Source of the DNA: Acidimicrobiia bacterium
GTDB taxonomy: Bacteria > Actinomycetota > Acidimicrobiia > Acidimicrobiales > Bin134
Direction of reading: 5' to 3'
Length of the DNA stretch: 42,842 nucleotides
Assembly: GCA_022827405.1 (NCBI GenBank)
Contig: JAJDTA010000056.1
Coordinates: 1-42,842, forward strand
Both the position numbers and the translations under genes were made by a program. The notes under the pieces are model-generated. The model made no database searches. It saw nothing but the letters and a program-made list of their open reading frames with translations, and was not told the DNA's origin. This document shows positions 1 through 8,590 of the stretch, in pieces; the stretch's first letter is position 1, and every line of letters begins with the position of its first letter.

Positions 1-578
1 TAAGCGCTCATCATCCCCCAGGTACCCCCTTCCAGCACGGCATACTCGAACGGCACCAGGTACAGCTCCCGCAGCGTGCGCTCGTCTACTTGGGAGTCGA
101 TGGTGTTGCGCTCGAATTCGGAGTCGTTGGCCACGAAGTGCTTGGGCGTGGTGGCCACCCCCCGCGACTGCACCCCCCGCACGAACGCGGCGGCGACCTG
201 TCCGGAGAGAATCGGATCCTCGCTGTAGCACTCGAAGTTCCGTCCCCCCAGCGGGTTGCGGTGCAGGTTGATGGTGGGCGCCAGCAGCACCCGGCACCCT
301 TTGGCCCGGGCCTCGTCGCCCAGCACCCCGCCCAGCCGCTCAACCAGCTCAGGATCCCAGGTGGCCCCCAATACCGCCCCGGCCGGAATGCAGGCCGTGG
401 CCGTGCCGGTGCCCAGCAGCCCGCCGCCCCGGGCCCCATTGGGGCCATCGGTCACCCCGATGGCGGGAATGCCCGCCTCCGGGAAGCTCTTGGTGGTCCA
501 GATGGCCTCTCCGGCCACCAGGTCGGCCTTCTCCTCGGTGCTCAGCGCAGCCAGGCGAGTCTCAACAGTTTCCGACAT
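1..578 (-). CDS. Glycoside hydrolase family 3 (beta-glucosidase-like), N-terminal part, truncated by window edge
   Basis: The first 192 residues are present and the rest lies beyond base 1. The reading from the ATG at 576-578 starts MSETVETRLAALSTEEK. It contains GH3 signatures: VTDGPNGARG, the GGRNFECYSEDP block, and KHFVANDSE with its Lys-His pair, followed by DERTLRELYLVPFE. These belong to the N-terminal TIM-barrel domain. The catalytic Asp would lie further on and is not visible. GH3 enzymes release sugars from beta-glucosides or related glycosides; the substrate cannot be told here. No signal peptide is seen, so it is probably cytoplasmic. The start lies 4 nt after the stop of the MFS gene, so the two probably form one operon. 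Confidence 0.9.
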   Translation of the reverse strand, partial: MSETVETRLAALSTEEKADLVAGEAIWTTKSFPEAGIPAIGVTDGPNGARGGGLLGTGTATACIPAGAVLGATWDPELVERLGGVLGDEARAKGCRVLLAPTINLHRNPLGGRNFECYSEDPILSGQVAAAFVRGVQSRGVATTPKHFVANDSEFERNTIDSQVDERTLRELYLVPFEYAVLEGGTWGMMSA

Positions 579-582
579 GGGC

Positions 583-2001
583 TTAGCGTCTCACACCAGA
601 TTGACCGCCCCTCAGTCCACGCCGAAGGAGGGCGGTCCCCGAGGGGAAAGCGACCATGATCACCACTGCCGAGGCCGCGTAGGTGGCGATGACCCAAATC
701 CAGGCCCGCTGGAATCCGCCCAGCGGGTCGCCGCTGGGCGCGGAGTTGAACAGGGCGATCACCACCGCGATGCCCAGGGCGAAGCACACCTGCTGCACCG
801 TGCGGGTGGTGGCGTTGGCGATGGCGAAGCGAGGCGGGGGGACATCGCTCATGGCCGCACTGACGAAGGTAGCAATGGACAGGCCCACCCCGATGCCCAA
901 GATCACATTGGCGGGCAGGAAAACGGAGAAGTAGGCCGACGACTCCCCCGCCCAAGCCAGCAGCATTGCGTAGGACAGACCGCACAACACCACCCCCGAG
1001 GTCAGCAGCCAGCGGTGGCCCCAACGGTCGGCCATCCTCCCGATGGGAACCGACAGCGCCGACGCCATGATCGGCCCCGGCGTTAGCCCCAGCCCGGCCT
1101 CCAGCACAGTGAGGCCCCACAGGTCTTGGAGCAGCAGCGAACTCATCAAGAACCCGGGCACGAACCCCAGCGCGTACAAGCCGAACGATGCGGTGGCCGC
1201 GGAGAACGAGCGATAGCTGAACAGGCTCAGGTCGAGCAGCGGGTTGGGATGCGAGCGCGATCGCCAGATCACGAACGGCAGCAGAATCACTCCCACCACG
1301 GCGAAGACGATGATGCGGTAGTCGCCGTAACCCCATCCCTCACCCTGGACGATGGCCACCATCACCAGCGCCAGGGCCAAGGTGCCCACCGGCACCCCCA
1401 CTACGTCGAGGCGGCCCTTGGTGTCCTCATCGCGCGACTCCCGCACCAAACGGGCCGTGGCCGTAAACACCAGAGCGGCAATGGGCAGGTTGACGTAGAA
1501 GATCCACCGCCAGCCCAGCCCATTGATCAACAGCGCTCCTATCGATGGTCCAAAGGCCGCTCCCAGCGCGCCCATCGCCCCCCACATCCCGATGGCCGCC
1601 GAGCGCCGGGACACCGGGAACTCGGGCAGCACCATGGCCAGCGACGACGGCATGATCAGCGACCCGCCCATGGCCTGCACCACTCGGGCGGCGATCAGCA
1701 CCTCCACGTGGGGCGCCACCCCGCTGAGCAGCGATCCGAGGGCGAAGATGGCCAGCCCGAGATTGAACATCTTGCGCCGGCCCTGGCGGTCGGCTAGCCG
1801 TCCCGACAGAAGCAGGAACGACCCCACCGTGATGGAGTAACCGCTCACGATCCACGACAGCGCGGCGTTGGAGGCACCCAGCGACTTCTGGATCGACGGA
1901 AAGGCCACGTTAACTATGGAGACGTCCACCACCACCATGAACGCCGCCGCGGTGGCCGCCCCCAGCGCCAGCCAAGAGCGTCGCTCGACTGGCTCTACCA
2001 C
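583..2001 (-). CDS. MFS transporter, DHA2 (EmrB/QacA, 14-TM) drug/proton antiporter type
   Basis: A 472-residue integral membrane protein. Motif D1 (VVVDVSIVNVAFPSIQ) lies in the first helix. Motif A (GRLADRQGRRKMF) follows the second helix, and a motif C-like GAAFGPSIGALLI lies in the fifth. This pattern and the length fit the 14-helix DHA2 branch, which exports drugs or other small molecules using the proton gradient. The start is GTG, with GGAAGG about 6 nt upstream. It precedes the GH3 gene by 4 nt, so the transported compound could be a glycoside or its aglycone, but that is only inference from position. Confidence 0.9.
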   Translation of the reverse strand: MVEPVERRSWLALGAATAAAFMVVVDVSIVNVAFPSIQKSLGASNAALSWIVSGYSITVGSFLLLSGRLADRQGRRKMFNLGLAIFALGSLLSGVAPHVEVLIAARVVQAMGGSLIMPSSLAMVLPEFPVSRRSAAIGMWGAMGALGAAFGPSIGALLINGLGWRWIFYVNLPIAALVFTATARLVRESRDEDTKGRLDVVGVPVGTLALALVMVAIVQGEGWGYGDYRIIVFAVVGVILLPFVIWRSRSHPNPLLDLSLFSYRSFSAATASFGLYALGFVPGFLMSSLLLQDLWGLTVLEAGLGLTPGPIMASALSVPIGRMADRWGHRWLLTSGVVLCGLSYAMLLAWAGESSAYFSVFLPANVILGIGVGLSIATFVSAAMSDVPPPRFAIANATTRTVQQVCFALGIAVVIALFNSAPSGDPLGGFQRAWIWVIATYAASAVVIMVAFPSGTALLRRGLRGGQSGVRR

Positions 2002-2015
2002 GGACGACCTTCCAT
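1995..2015 (-). other. Possible six-codon leader ORF overlapping the MFS start
   Basis: On the minus strand, TAGCGT is followed by seven bases and then ATG GAA GGT CGT CCG TGG TAG (MEGRPW, stop). The TAG overlaps the first codons of the MFS gene in another frame. The promoter-like spacing matches the leaderless starts seen elsewhere in this window. The mini-ORF could therefore be translated and couple to the GTG start. It is very short and could be chance. Confidence 0.25.
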
Positions 2016-2119
2016 TTGGGCCACGCTACTGGTCTGTCTGCCCATGGACGGCGTGCGGAAATTATCGGGTTCGAACTGCTTCACTATGCTGAAGGCCACC
2101 GCACACCCAGGGGGACGAA

Positions 2120-3817
2120 ATGACGACGTATGACACGATCATTGCTGGCGGAATGGTGATCGACGGGACCCGGGCCCAGCGACTCCGGGCCGATGTGGGC
2201 ATCAAAGACGGCAAGATCGCCAAGATCGGTCGGCTCAAGGCCTCTGATGCCGATGAGGTGCTGGACACCGACGGGATGATCGTGGCCCCCGGTCACATCG
2301 ACCTCCACACCCACTACGACGCCCAGCTCTTCTGGGATCCGTACTGCACGCTGTCGGGCTGGCACGGGGTGACGTCGATCGTCATCGGCAACTGCGGCTT
2401 CGGATTCGCCCCCGTGGCCCCCGAAGATAGGAAGCGGGCCATGTTGACCATGACCCGCACCGAGGCCATTCCGTTCGATGCCATGGCTGCGGGTATGCCC
2501 TGGGACTGGGTGACCTACCCCGAGTTCTTGGACGCGGTGGACCGCACCCCCAAGGCGGTGAACATGCGGAGCTTCTTCCCGCTGAATCCGGCGCTCAACT
2601 GGGTGCTGGGCTACGAGCGGGCCAAGGCCGGTGAGATGCCCACCGACGAAGAGCACGCCCAGCTTCGAGCCTTGCTGCACGAGGCCATGGACGTCGGCGC
2701 CGGCGGCTGGTCGGTGCAGCGACTGCGCGATTCCAATGTGCAGCGCGATCACGACGGCAACCCCATGAACACCGACGTGATGCCCAACGAGACGCTGTTC
2801 CAGTTGGCCGAGGTGCTGGCCGAGCGCAACCAGGGGTTCATCCAGGCCACCTTCGCCCCCGACCCCGCCGACGAGACCCGCACCGAGCACCGCCGCACCT
2901 ACGAGCGCCTGGCCGACATCAGCGGCCGCCCGGTGCTGTTCAACGTGATCACCCCCAATGCCCAGCGGCCCGAGCAGCACCTCAAGCAGATCGAATGGGT
3001 AGAGGACTGCCGCCTCCGAGGCCTGCCGATCTACGGCCAGGCGGTGACCACCGACGTGGGGCTGGCCTTCACATTCGAGGAGTGGAACCTGTGGGACGAC
3101 ATGGAGGCGTGGCGGGAAGCCACGCTGGGAACCGTTGAGGAGCGCTTGGCCAAGCTGGCCGACCCCGCCCGCCGCCCGGCGCTGCGGGAGTCTGAGTCGG
3201 TAGCGGTCACCTGCCCCATCGCCGACATTGTGCTGTTGGAATCCTCCAGCCCGCAGTACCAGCGCTATGCCGAGACCCGGGTGGGCGACATCGCCGCCGA
3301 CCTGGGGGTGCATCCGGTGGACGCCATGTTGGACGTTGCGGTGGCCGACAACCTGGCGGCCACGTTCTATGCCTCAGGCTCGTTCAACAACCCCGACCAT
3401 CTGGTCGACTTGCTGAACTACCAGTGGGCGCTGCCCGGCGTGTCGGACGGCGGGGCCCACACCCGCTTTTTGACCGCAGGCCGGTGGCCCACCGAACTGC
3501 TCATCAACGGGGTGCGCGACCGCGAGATCATCTCGCTGGAGGACGCCCACTGGCGCATGGCCGGGCTGCCCGCCCAGTGCGCCGGCTTCACCGACCGAGG
3601 AACGCTGACGCCGGGCCAAGCGGCCGATGTGATCGTGTACGACCTCGACAGCCTGGCCATCGGCCCGAGCGAGAAGGTCCACGACATGCCCGCCGGCGAG
3701 TGGCGCCGAGTGCAGCGGGCCTCCGGCTACCACTATGTGCTGGTCAACGGCGAGGTCACCATCCAAGAGGACAAGGAAACCGGCACCTCCCCCGGCCGCC
3801 TGCTGCGCGAGCAGTAA
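2120..3817 (+). CDS. N-acyl-D-amino-acid deacylase family amidohydrolase (amidohydrolase 3)
   Basis: A 565-residue cytoplasmic metal-dependent hydrolase. It opens with the beta-sandwich strand TIIAGGMVIDGT, then PGHIDLHTHYDAQLFWDP, where His63 and His65 form the HxH metal motif. GNCGFGFAPV is characteristic of D-aminoacylase relatives. Near the C-terminus SDGGAHTRFL supplies the late metal or catalytic Asp, followed by the returning sandwich segment (LTPGQAADVIVYD). Known relatives remove acyl groups from N-acyl-D-amino acids, but many relatives act on other amides or are unassigned, so the substrate is open. GGGGGA lies about 5 nt before the ATG. The gene is divergent from the MFS gene across about 118 bp. 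Confidence 0.85.
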   Translation: MTTYDTIIAGGMVIDGTRAQRLRADVGIKDGKIAKIGRLKASDADEVLDTDGMIVAPGHIDLHTHYDAQLFWDPYCTLSGWHGVTSIVIGNCGFGFAPVAPEDRKRAMLTMTRTEAIPFDAMAAGMPWDWVTYPEFLDAVDRTPKAVNMRSFFPLNPALNWVLGYERAKAGEMPTDEEHAQLRALLHEAMDVGAGGWSVQRLRDSNVQRDHDGNPMNTDVMPNETLFQLAEVLAERNQGFIQATFAPDPADETRTEHRRTYERLADISGRPVLFNVITPNAQRPEQHLKQIEWVEDCRLRGLPIYGQAVTTDVGLAFTFEEWNLWDDMEAWREATLGTVEERLAKLADPARRPALRESESVAVTCPIADIVLLESSSPQYQRYAETRVGDIAADLGVHPVDAMLDVAVADNLAATFYASGSFNNPDHLVDLLNYQWALPGVSDGGAHTRFLTAGRWPTELLINGVRDREIISLEDAHWRMAGLPAQCAGFTDRGTLTPGQAADVIVYDLDSLAIGPSEKVHDMPAGEWRRVQRASGYHYVLVNGEVTIQEDKETGTSPGRLLREQ

Positions 3818-3842
3818 TAGACTGGAATTTACTGATAGTATT

Positions 3843-3858
3843 GAAAACGTCAGTTTTC
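3843..3858. other. Short A/T-rich hairpin
   Basis: GAAAAC and GTTTTC form a 6-bp stem with loop GTCA, 26 bases after the amidohydrolase stop and in a locally AT-rich patch. It may take part in 3'-end formation for the plus-strand gene. There is no clean T-tract. Confidence 0.35.
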
Positions 3859-3880
3859 CCGGTAGGGTTCAGACGCGCTG

Positions 3881-3939
3881 CGGGTGCCTGTCCGGTGTAC
3901 GGGCTCAATTGCTCTGACCACCACCGGACTAGGCACCCG
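3881..3939. terminator. Long inverted repeat between convergent genes
   Basis: CGGGTGCCT (3881-3889) pairs with AGGCACCCG (3931-3939). Inside it, TCCGGTG (3891-3897) pairs with CACCGGA (3922-3928). Together they give 16 pairs with a 1x2 internal mismatch and a 24-nt loop. It lies between the convergent amidohydrolase and rsfS genes, where a bidirectional terminator is expected. The loop is large and no U-tract follows, so a terminator is likely but not certain. Confidence 0.5.
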
Positions 3940-3954
3940 TGGCCACTGTATCGG

Positions 3955-3974
3955 GTTGCCTCTAAGACGGCAAC
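3955..3974 (-). terminator. Hairpin across the rsfS stop codon
   Basis: GTTGCC and GGCAAC form a 6-bp stem with an 8-nt loop that contains the rsfS stop codon. It could stabilise the 3' end of the nadD-LCP-rsfS transcript. There is no T-run, so intrinsic termination is doubtful. Confidence 0.3.
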
Positions 3975-4342
3975 GGATTAGCCGTAAGTGTCGGGCAGTC
4001 CTTCCAAAGGAGGTCGAGGGCGTAGTAGTCGCGGGCTGAGGCGGTGAAGATGTGGACCACGAAATCGCCGTAGTCCATCAGCACCCACTCGTAGTCGGAT
4101 AGCCCCTCGATGCAGATGGGTTTGGGACCGCCGCAGGCATCCACCGCTTCTTCGATCCGCTCGGCCAGTGCTCGCACCGCCCGAGTGTTGGCTCCGCTGG
4201 TTATCACGAAGTGATCGGTAATGACCAGCACGTCGCCAACATCAATGATGACCGTGTCGGTGCCTGGCCCTTTTTCTGCCGCGGCCGCTGCGGCCTGTAC
4301 CCAATCCCTCACGACCGTTGCGCCAACGGTGCTGACGCTCAT
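3962..4342 (-). CDS. rsfS: Ribosomal silencing factor RsfS (Iojap/YbeB family)
   Basis: A 126-residue protein from the ATG at 4342. RsfS binds ribosomal protein uL14 and blocks joining of the subunits when nutrients are short. The family core is visible: VIIDVGDVLVITDHFVI, then SGANTRAVRALAERI, GLSDYEWVLMDYGDFVVHIF and ARDYYALDLLW. A GTG at 4390 would add 16 residues (MQNPPQEQCGLRRDGR) that do not resemble the family, so the ATG is preferred, although neither start has a strong ribosome binding site. It is the last gene of the nadD, LCP-like, rsfS set, an order common in Actinobacteria. Confidence 0.93.
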   Translation of the reverse strand: MSVSTVGATVVRDWVQAAAAAAEKGPGTDTVIIDVGDVLVITDHFVITSGANTRAVRALAERIEEAVDACGGPKPICIEGLSDYEWVLMDYGDFVVHIFTASARDYYALDLLWKDCPTLTANPLPS

Positions 4343-4414
4343 GCGGCCATCACGTCTTAGCCCGCATTGCTCTTGGGGCGGGTTTTGCACTCATGCAGCG
4401 ATCACGCTCTCACT

Positions 4415-5548
4415 TTATCCATCACCCGCCGCCAATTGGGAGAAATCTGCTCCGAACGTCACCGTGATGTCGAAGGAGGCATTGGGCTGCTCCTCGGCGA
4501 CCACCGACCCGGCCCCCAGAGCGTCTCTATAGGACTCCGCGTGGGTAGCGAAGCCCGCGTCGTGGTAGGCGATCTTGGTGGTCTGCCAACCGAACTGCGA
4601 GGCATTCCCGATGATCGTGATCTGGGCTCCGGCCCGGCTGAGCGCCCGGGCGGCGGTCTTGGTGAGATCAAGGTTGCCCACCCCGTTCAGCAACCGGACC
4701 CTGGGCACGCTGTCGCCCGAAGCCAAGAGTGGGAACGGAATGACCTCGTTCACCAGATACGCGTTGTGATCCGGATTCAAGATCACCGCCCCGCTGTCGG
4801 TGACCCTGCCGCCTACCGTGGCTATGAGGAATTCCCCCGCGACCAGACTGCGCACGAATCGTCCCATTCCCTGGTCGGTCTCACCGGGAATCACGTTGGG
4901 TGCAGTTGACTCCCCCACGTGCCCTAGCCAAGCCGACCAAAACGACACGTTGCGAGACAAGCCGACAAGCGGAGACTCGCCTGGGCTACGTCCAGCCAAG
5001 TAAGGACCAACATCGGCTGCGGCCAATACAACCCCGGTCCCGAACAGGGTCTGCCCGTCAGGGCCAATTAGCGGAACCGGGCTGATGAAGGCAACGGGCT
5101 CCACCGCAGCCACCAATGCCGCCCATCCGTCATCGCTCACCACTTGCAACTCGCTCGGGCGAATGCCGAGCAGTTCGGCCACCGAATCGGCCACGCCGGT
5201 GCTGCCGGATTGGTCCCAGCGGTCGCTGAGGAGCCCGTCGGAGGTGCTTGTCTCCGCCGCCATGATCAATACCGCACCTTCGACACCAGGATCGGCCAGC
5301 ACCAGCAGGGTGACCCCGTCGAGGCGGTCGCCATTGGCGTGGATCAACAGCAACGTGGGCGTCGGGTCCACGAAGGCCTCGTATCCGGGCGCGGCCGGAT
5401 CGACCGGGCCGCTGACCTCAGTGCCGTCGCTGCTGCCGGATATGGCCGACCACCCCAACCAGACCAGCAGCGGTACCGCCGCGGCTAGCCCCAAGAGCAC
5501 CAAAGGCCACCCCCATCGCCACCGGCCAAGACGGCCGCGCTCACCCAT
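4415..5548 (-). CDS. LCP-like membrane protein with C-terminal LytR_C domain
   Basis: A 377-residue envelope protein. It has a basic N-terminus and one membrane segment at about residues 10-35 (PLVLLGLAAAVPLLVWLGW). An extracytoplasmic region follows that looks like a degraded LytR-CpsA-Psr domain (GVTLLVLADPGVEGAVLIM, then ADSVAELLGIRPSELQVV). From about residue 284 there is a good LytR_C domain (VRLLNGVGNLDLTKTAARAL, ITIIGNA). Normal LCP proteins attach polymers to the cell wall using an IPRD-type Arg/Asp set. I cannot find that set here, so enzymatic activity is doubtful. The ATG overlaps the nadD stop by 8 nt (ATGGGTGA), which fixes this start; the frame stays open further upstream only as an antisense-like shadow inside nadD. 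Confidence 0.75.
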   Translation of the reverse strand: MGERGRLGRWRWGWPLVLLGLAAAVPLLVWLGWSAISGSSDGTEVSGPVDPAAPGYEAFVDPTPTLLLIHANGDRLDGVTLLVLADPGVEGAVLIMAAETSTSDGLLSDRWDQSGSTGVADSVAELLGIRPSELQVVSDDGWAALVAAVEPVAFISPVPLIGPDGQTLFGTGVVLAAADVGPYLAGRSPGESPLVGLSRNVSFWSAWLGHVGESTAPNVIPGETDQGMGRFVRSLVAGEFLIATVGGRVTDSGAVILNPDHNAYLVNEVIPFPLLASGDSVPRVRLLNGVGNLDLTKTAARALSRAGAQITIIGNASQFGWQTTKIAYHDAGFATHAESYRDALGAGSVVAEEQPNASFDITVTFGADFSQLAAGDG

Positions 5549-6113
5549 ACAGGCCCTTGTGGCGGCAGTAGACCAGTGCAGCCGCAGGCACCAGGCCGTC
5601 GAGCGGGCGGCCAGCGTCGGCCCACTCTCGAACCGAGGTGCTGGACAGGTCGAGCAGCGGACAGTCCACCACCCGGTGGGCCACCGACGGGCGCTGGCCA
5701 ATCGCACCGGGCCGGTCCACCACCACCAACTCGGCCATCTCGGCGATCTCCTCGTGGCGGTGCCAGGTGTCCAGGCCCCCCGCGGCATCGCTGCCCAAGA
5801 CGAGGAACAGCGAGCCGTTGGGGTTCTCGGCCCGAAACGCCTCCAGGGTGTCCACGGTGTAGGTAAGGCCTCCCCGGTCGATCTCCACCGATGAGGCCGC
5901 CACCCCATCGATTCCGTCCACTGCTGCCTTCACCATGGCCAGGCGATCCTGAGCCGAACTAAGCGGCGGCCGGTCTAGCTTCTGCCACGGCTCGTTGGCC
6001 ACCACCAGCTCCACCCGGTCGAGCTCCAGTTCGGCCCGCACCCAAACAGCCACCACGAGGTGGCCGACATGGATTGGATCAAACGTTCCCCCGAAGATCC
6101 CGATGCGGCTCAC
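5541..6113 (-). CDS. nadD: Nicotinate-nucleotide adenylyltransferase NadD
   Basis: A 190-residue enzyme that makes deamido-NAD from nicotinate mononucleotide and ATP in the cytoplasm. The nucleotidyltransferase motif GGTFDPIHVGH spans residues 8-18. The second conserved block SSTSVRE, which binds the ATP phosphates, lies near residue 160. FLVLGSDAAGGLDTWH is the usual mid-protein block. The length is normal. The start is GTG and appears leaderless: TACACT lies 6 nt upstream. In most Actinobacteria nadD follows proA directly; here proA is about 32 kb away on the same strand. Confidence 0.95.
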   Translation of the reverse strand: MSRIGIFGGTFDPIHVGHLVVAVWVRAELELDRVELVVANEPWQKLDRPPLSSAQDRLAMVKAAVDGIDGVAASSVEIDRGGLTYTVDTLEAFRAENPNGSLFLVLGSDAAGGLDTWHRHEEIAEMAELVVVDRPGAIGQRPSVAHRVVDCPLLDLSSTSVREWADAGRPLDGLVPAAALVYCRHKGLYG

Positions 6114-6125
6114 AGTTGCAGTGTA
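6114..6125 (-). promoter_or_regulatory. Leaderless promoter -10 of nadD
   Basis: TACACT (minus strand, 6120-6125) fits the actinobacterial -10 pattern TANNNT. It ends 6 nt before the GTG start, so transcription would begin at or next to the start codon. No ribosome binding site is present, which fits. A clear -35 box is not seen. Confidence 0.5.
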
Positions 6126-6296
6126 CGAAACAAAGGACCGGATTCTTGTTACCCCCCGAGCCGCCGCGAGTCGAATAAATCATGCGGGCGTCTCCACGAC
6201 GCAGCAGTAATTTCGTACAACAACAGTGAACGGCAACCGGGAACAAATGAGAGGGCGGATCGGTTGCACTTCACGAAGACAACAAGACAGGAACAC

Positions 6297-7130
6297 ATGG
6301 ACGATTCAACAGGCCATTACCTCAACGCAATTGGATTGGTGCCGCTCCTCACCAAAGAAGACGAAGTACGACTTGCCCAAGCGATCGAGCGGGGTCGCGA
6401 GGCTCAAGCCCGATTGGACGCCGGAGAAAGCAGCCCCCGGCTGCACTCTCAAGTCCGAGAAGCGGCCAAAGCCAAGGACCGCTTCATCCGGGCCAACTTG
6501 CGGTTGGTGGTGAGCGTGGCCAAGAAGTACCCCCTGCCCACCGGCATGGAACTGCTGGATCTGGTTCAGGAGGGCAATCTGGGGCTGGATCGAGCGGTGG
6601 AGAAGTTCGACTGGCGCAAGGGGTTCAAGTTCTCCACCTACGCCACGTTCTGGATCCGCCAGTCCATCGGTCGGGCACTCGACCAGAAGGCCAATCTGAT
6701 CCGGCTGCCGGGCGAGCGGGCGGCCAGCCTGCGGGCTGCGGTGCGCCAAGCCACCGGAGGCGGCGAAGAGCTCGACTCCGAGCACGCCCTGCTCCATCGG
6801 CTCACTTCGCTTACCTCCTTGAACACCACCGTGGGCGACGACAACAGCAGCGAGCTGATGGACCTTCAGCCCGACACCGGCGCCGGCCCCGAAGACCTGG
6901 CCATGGCCGCCGATCAGACGGCCATGCTGGTCGGGCTGTTGGAGGAGTTGGACGATCGGTCCCGCTTCGCGGTGGAAATGCGCTATGGGCTCATCGACGG
7001 CCAAAAGCACAGCTACCGGGAGATCGGCGAAGCCCTGGACCTAACCTCAGAGGCTGTTCGCCGCATCATCGGGCGGTCCCTGGACTCGGTTCGGGCTCGA
7101 GCCGAGCTGCTGGACATCGACGCCGCGTAA
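6297..7130 (+). CDS. Primary-like (group 2) sigma-70 factor with shortened region 3
   Basis: A 277-residue RNA polymerase sigma factor. Region 1.2 (DSTGHYLNAIGLVPLLTKED) is at the start. Region 2 follows, with RFIRANLRLVVSVAKKYP, LVQEGNLGLDRAVEKFDWRK and FSTYATFWIRQSIGRAL. Region 4 at the C-terminus contains RFAVEMRYGL and the helix-turn-helix SYREIGEALDLTSEAVRRII. Only about 60 residues separate regions 2.4 and 4, ending in a 3.2-like SLNTTVGDDNSSELMDL, so most of region 3 is missing. The ATG at 6297 follows AGGA by 6 nt and begins at the expected place; the longer open frame upstream overlaps the nadD promoter and is not used. Confidence 0.88.
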   Translation: MDDSTGHYLNAIGLVPLLTKEDEVRLAQAIERGREAQARLDAGESSPRLHSQVREAAKAKDRFIRANLRLVVSVAKKYPLPTGMELLDLVQEGNLGLDRAVEKFDWRKGFKFSTYATFWIRQSIGRALDQKANLIRLPGERAASLRAAVRQATGGGEELDSEHALLHRLTSLTSLNTTVGDDNSSELMDLQPDTGAGPEDLAMAADQTAMLVGLLEELDDRSRFAVEMRYGLIDGQKHSYREIGEALDLTSEAVRRIIGRSLDSVRARAELLDIDAA

Positions 7131-7196
7131 CGGCCGCCAGCAGCCCGTCGCCAAATTGGTTTTGCCCCATAGTCGGCCACAAGCGACCATTTTGCT

Positions 7197-8570
7197 ATGA
7201 GTTCGGGCACCGCTGAAGCGGCCAGCACGCTCCAGACCGCCTGGAATCCCTCCTCGTGGCGGGATCGGCCAGCATCCCAACAGCCGCAGTGGCCCGACGA
7301 GGCATCGCTGAACCATGTGCGCAAGACCCTGGCCGAACTCCCCCCACTGGTGTTCGCCGGGGAGGCCCGTCAGCTCCAAAGCCAGCTCGGCGAGGCGTGC
7401 GCTGGCCGAGCCTTCGTCCTCCAAGCCGGCGACTGTGCCGAGTCTTTCGATGGGGTCACCGCCGACAGCATCCGGGACAAGCTCAAGGTCATCCTGCAAA
7501 TGGCGGTGGTATTGGCCTTCTCAGCAGGAGTGCCCACGGTGAAGATCGGCCGGATCGCCGGGCAGTTCGCCAAGCCCCGGTCGTCGTCCACCGAGGTCGT
7601 GGACGACGTGGAGCTGCCCTCTTTCCGAGGGCACATGGTCAATGACATCAGCTTCTCCGAGCACTCCCGCACCGCCGATGCCGAGCGCTTGGTGCGGGCC
7701 TACCACCAGTCGGCGTCAACCCTCAATCTGTTGCGGGCGTTCACCAAGGGGGGCTACGCCGATCTCCGCCAGGTGCACGTGTGGAATCAGGAGTTCATTG
7801 CGGCCAGCCCCGAAGGGCAGCGCTACGAGAAGGTGGCCGATGGGATCGACTCCGCCTTGAGGTTCATGGCCGCCTGCGGGATCTCCACCGATGCCCCAGA
7901 ACTGCACCAGGTGGACTTCTACACCAGCCATGAGGCGCTGGTGCTCGACTACGAGGAAGCCCTCACCCGCCAAGACTCCATCACCGGCCAGTGGTACGAC
8001 TGCTCGGCCCACATGCTGTGGATCGGCGAGCGGACCCGCCAGCTCGATGGGGCCCACATCGAGTTCATGCGGGGCGTCAAGAATCCGCTGGGCTGCAAGC
8101 TCGGGCCCACCGCATCGCCGGCTGAGGTTCTCGAGCTGTGCGAGACGCTAAATCCTGATCGCATTCCCGGTCGCCTCACCCTCATCAGCCGCATGGGCGC
8201 CGAAAAAGTGGCCGACCTGCTGCCCCCACTGCTGAGCGCGGTGCGCGACGCGGGCCATCCGGTGCTGTGGGAATGCGACCCCATGCACGGCAATACCTAC
8301 ACCACCGCCGGCGGGCGCAAGACTCGTCATTTCGAAGACGTGATGGCCGAGATCGACCGCTACTTCACCGCCCACGCCGAGGCCGGAACCTGGCCGGGCG
8401 GCATCCACGTGGAGATCACCGGTGACGACGTGACCGAGTGCGTGGGCGGTGCTGAGGCCTTGAGTGATGACGACTTGGAGCGGCGCTACGAGACCATGTG
8501 CGATCCGCGCCTCAACGGGGCCCAGAGCCTGGAACTCGCCTTCCGAGTCGCCGAGCGGCTCAGCGTCTGA
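7197..8570 (+). CDS. aroG: Class II 3-deoxy-D-arabino-heptulosonate 7-phosphate synthase
   Basis: A 457-residue enzyme for the first step of the shikimate pathway: phosphoenolpyruvate plus erythrose 4-phosphate give DAHP. It is the plant/actinobacterial type II form. QAGDCAE includes the metal-binding Cys80. KIGRIAGQFAKPRS, GVKNPLGCKLGPT, LWECDPMHGNTY, HVEITGDDVTEC and CDPRLN are all hallmark blocks. The length matches mycobacterial AroG. The ATG lies 66 bases after the sigma factor stop, with only a weak ribosome binding site, so it may share the sigma factor transcript. Confidence 0.95.
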   Translation: MSSGTAEAASTLQTAWNPSSWRDRPASQQPQWPDEASLNHVRKTLAELPPLVFAGEARQLQSQLGEACAGRAFVLQAGDCAESFDGVTADSIRDKLKVILQMAVVLAFSAGVPTVKIGRIAGQFAKPRSSSTEVVDDVELPSFRGHMVNDISFSEHSRTADAERLVRAYHQSASTLNLLRAFTKGGYADLRQVHVWNQEFIAASPEGQRYEKVADGIDSALRFMAACGISTDAPELHQVDFYTSHEALVLDYEEALTRQDSITGQWYDCSAHMLWIGERTRQLDGAHIEFMRGVKNPLGCKLGPTASPAEVLELCETLNPDRIPGRLTLISRMGAEKVADLLPPLLSAVRDAGHPVLWECDPMHGNTYTTAGGRKTRHFEDVMAEIDRYFTAHAEAGTWPGGIHVEITGDDVTECVGGAEALSDDDLERRYETMCDPRLNGAQSLELAFRVAERLSV

Positions 8571-8590
8571 ATCCCCTGATCCAACCCTTT

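Noticed and set aside
2084-3313. 409-codon open frame antisense to the amidohydrolase
   Set aside because: High-GC shadow: low-complexity His/Gly/Val-rich translation, no family motif, and full overlap with a clear enzyme gene.
5549-5908. Upstream extension of the LCP-like gene into nadD
   Set aside because: The extension is Trp/Arg/Pro-rich noise antiphase to nadD; the ATG at 5548 precedes a proper membrane-anchor N-terminus.
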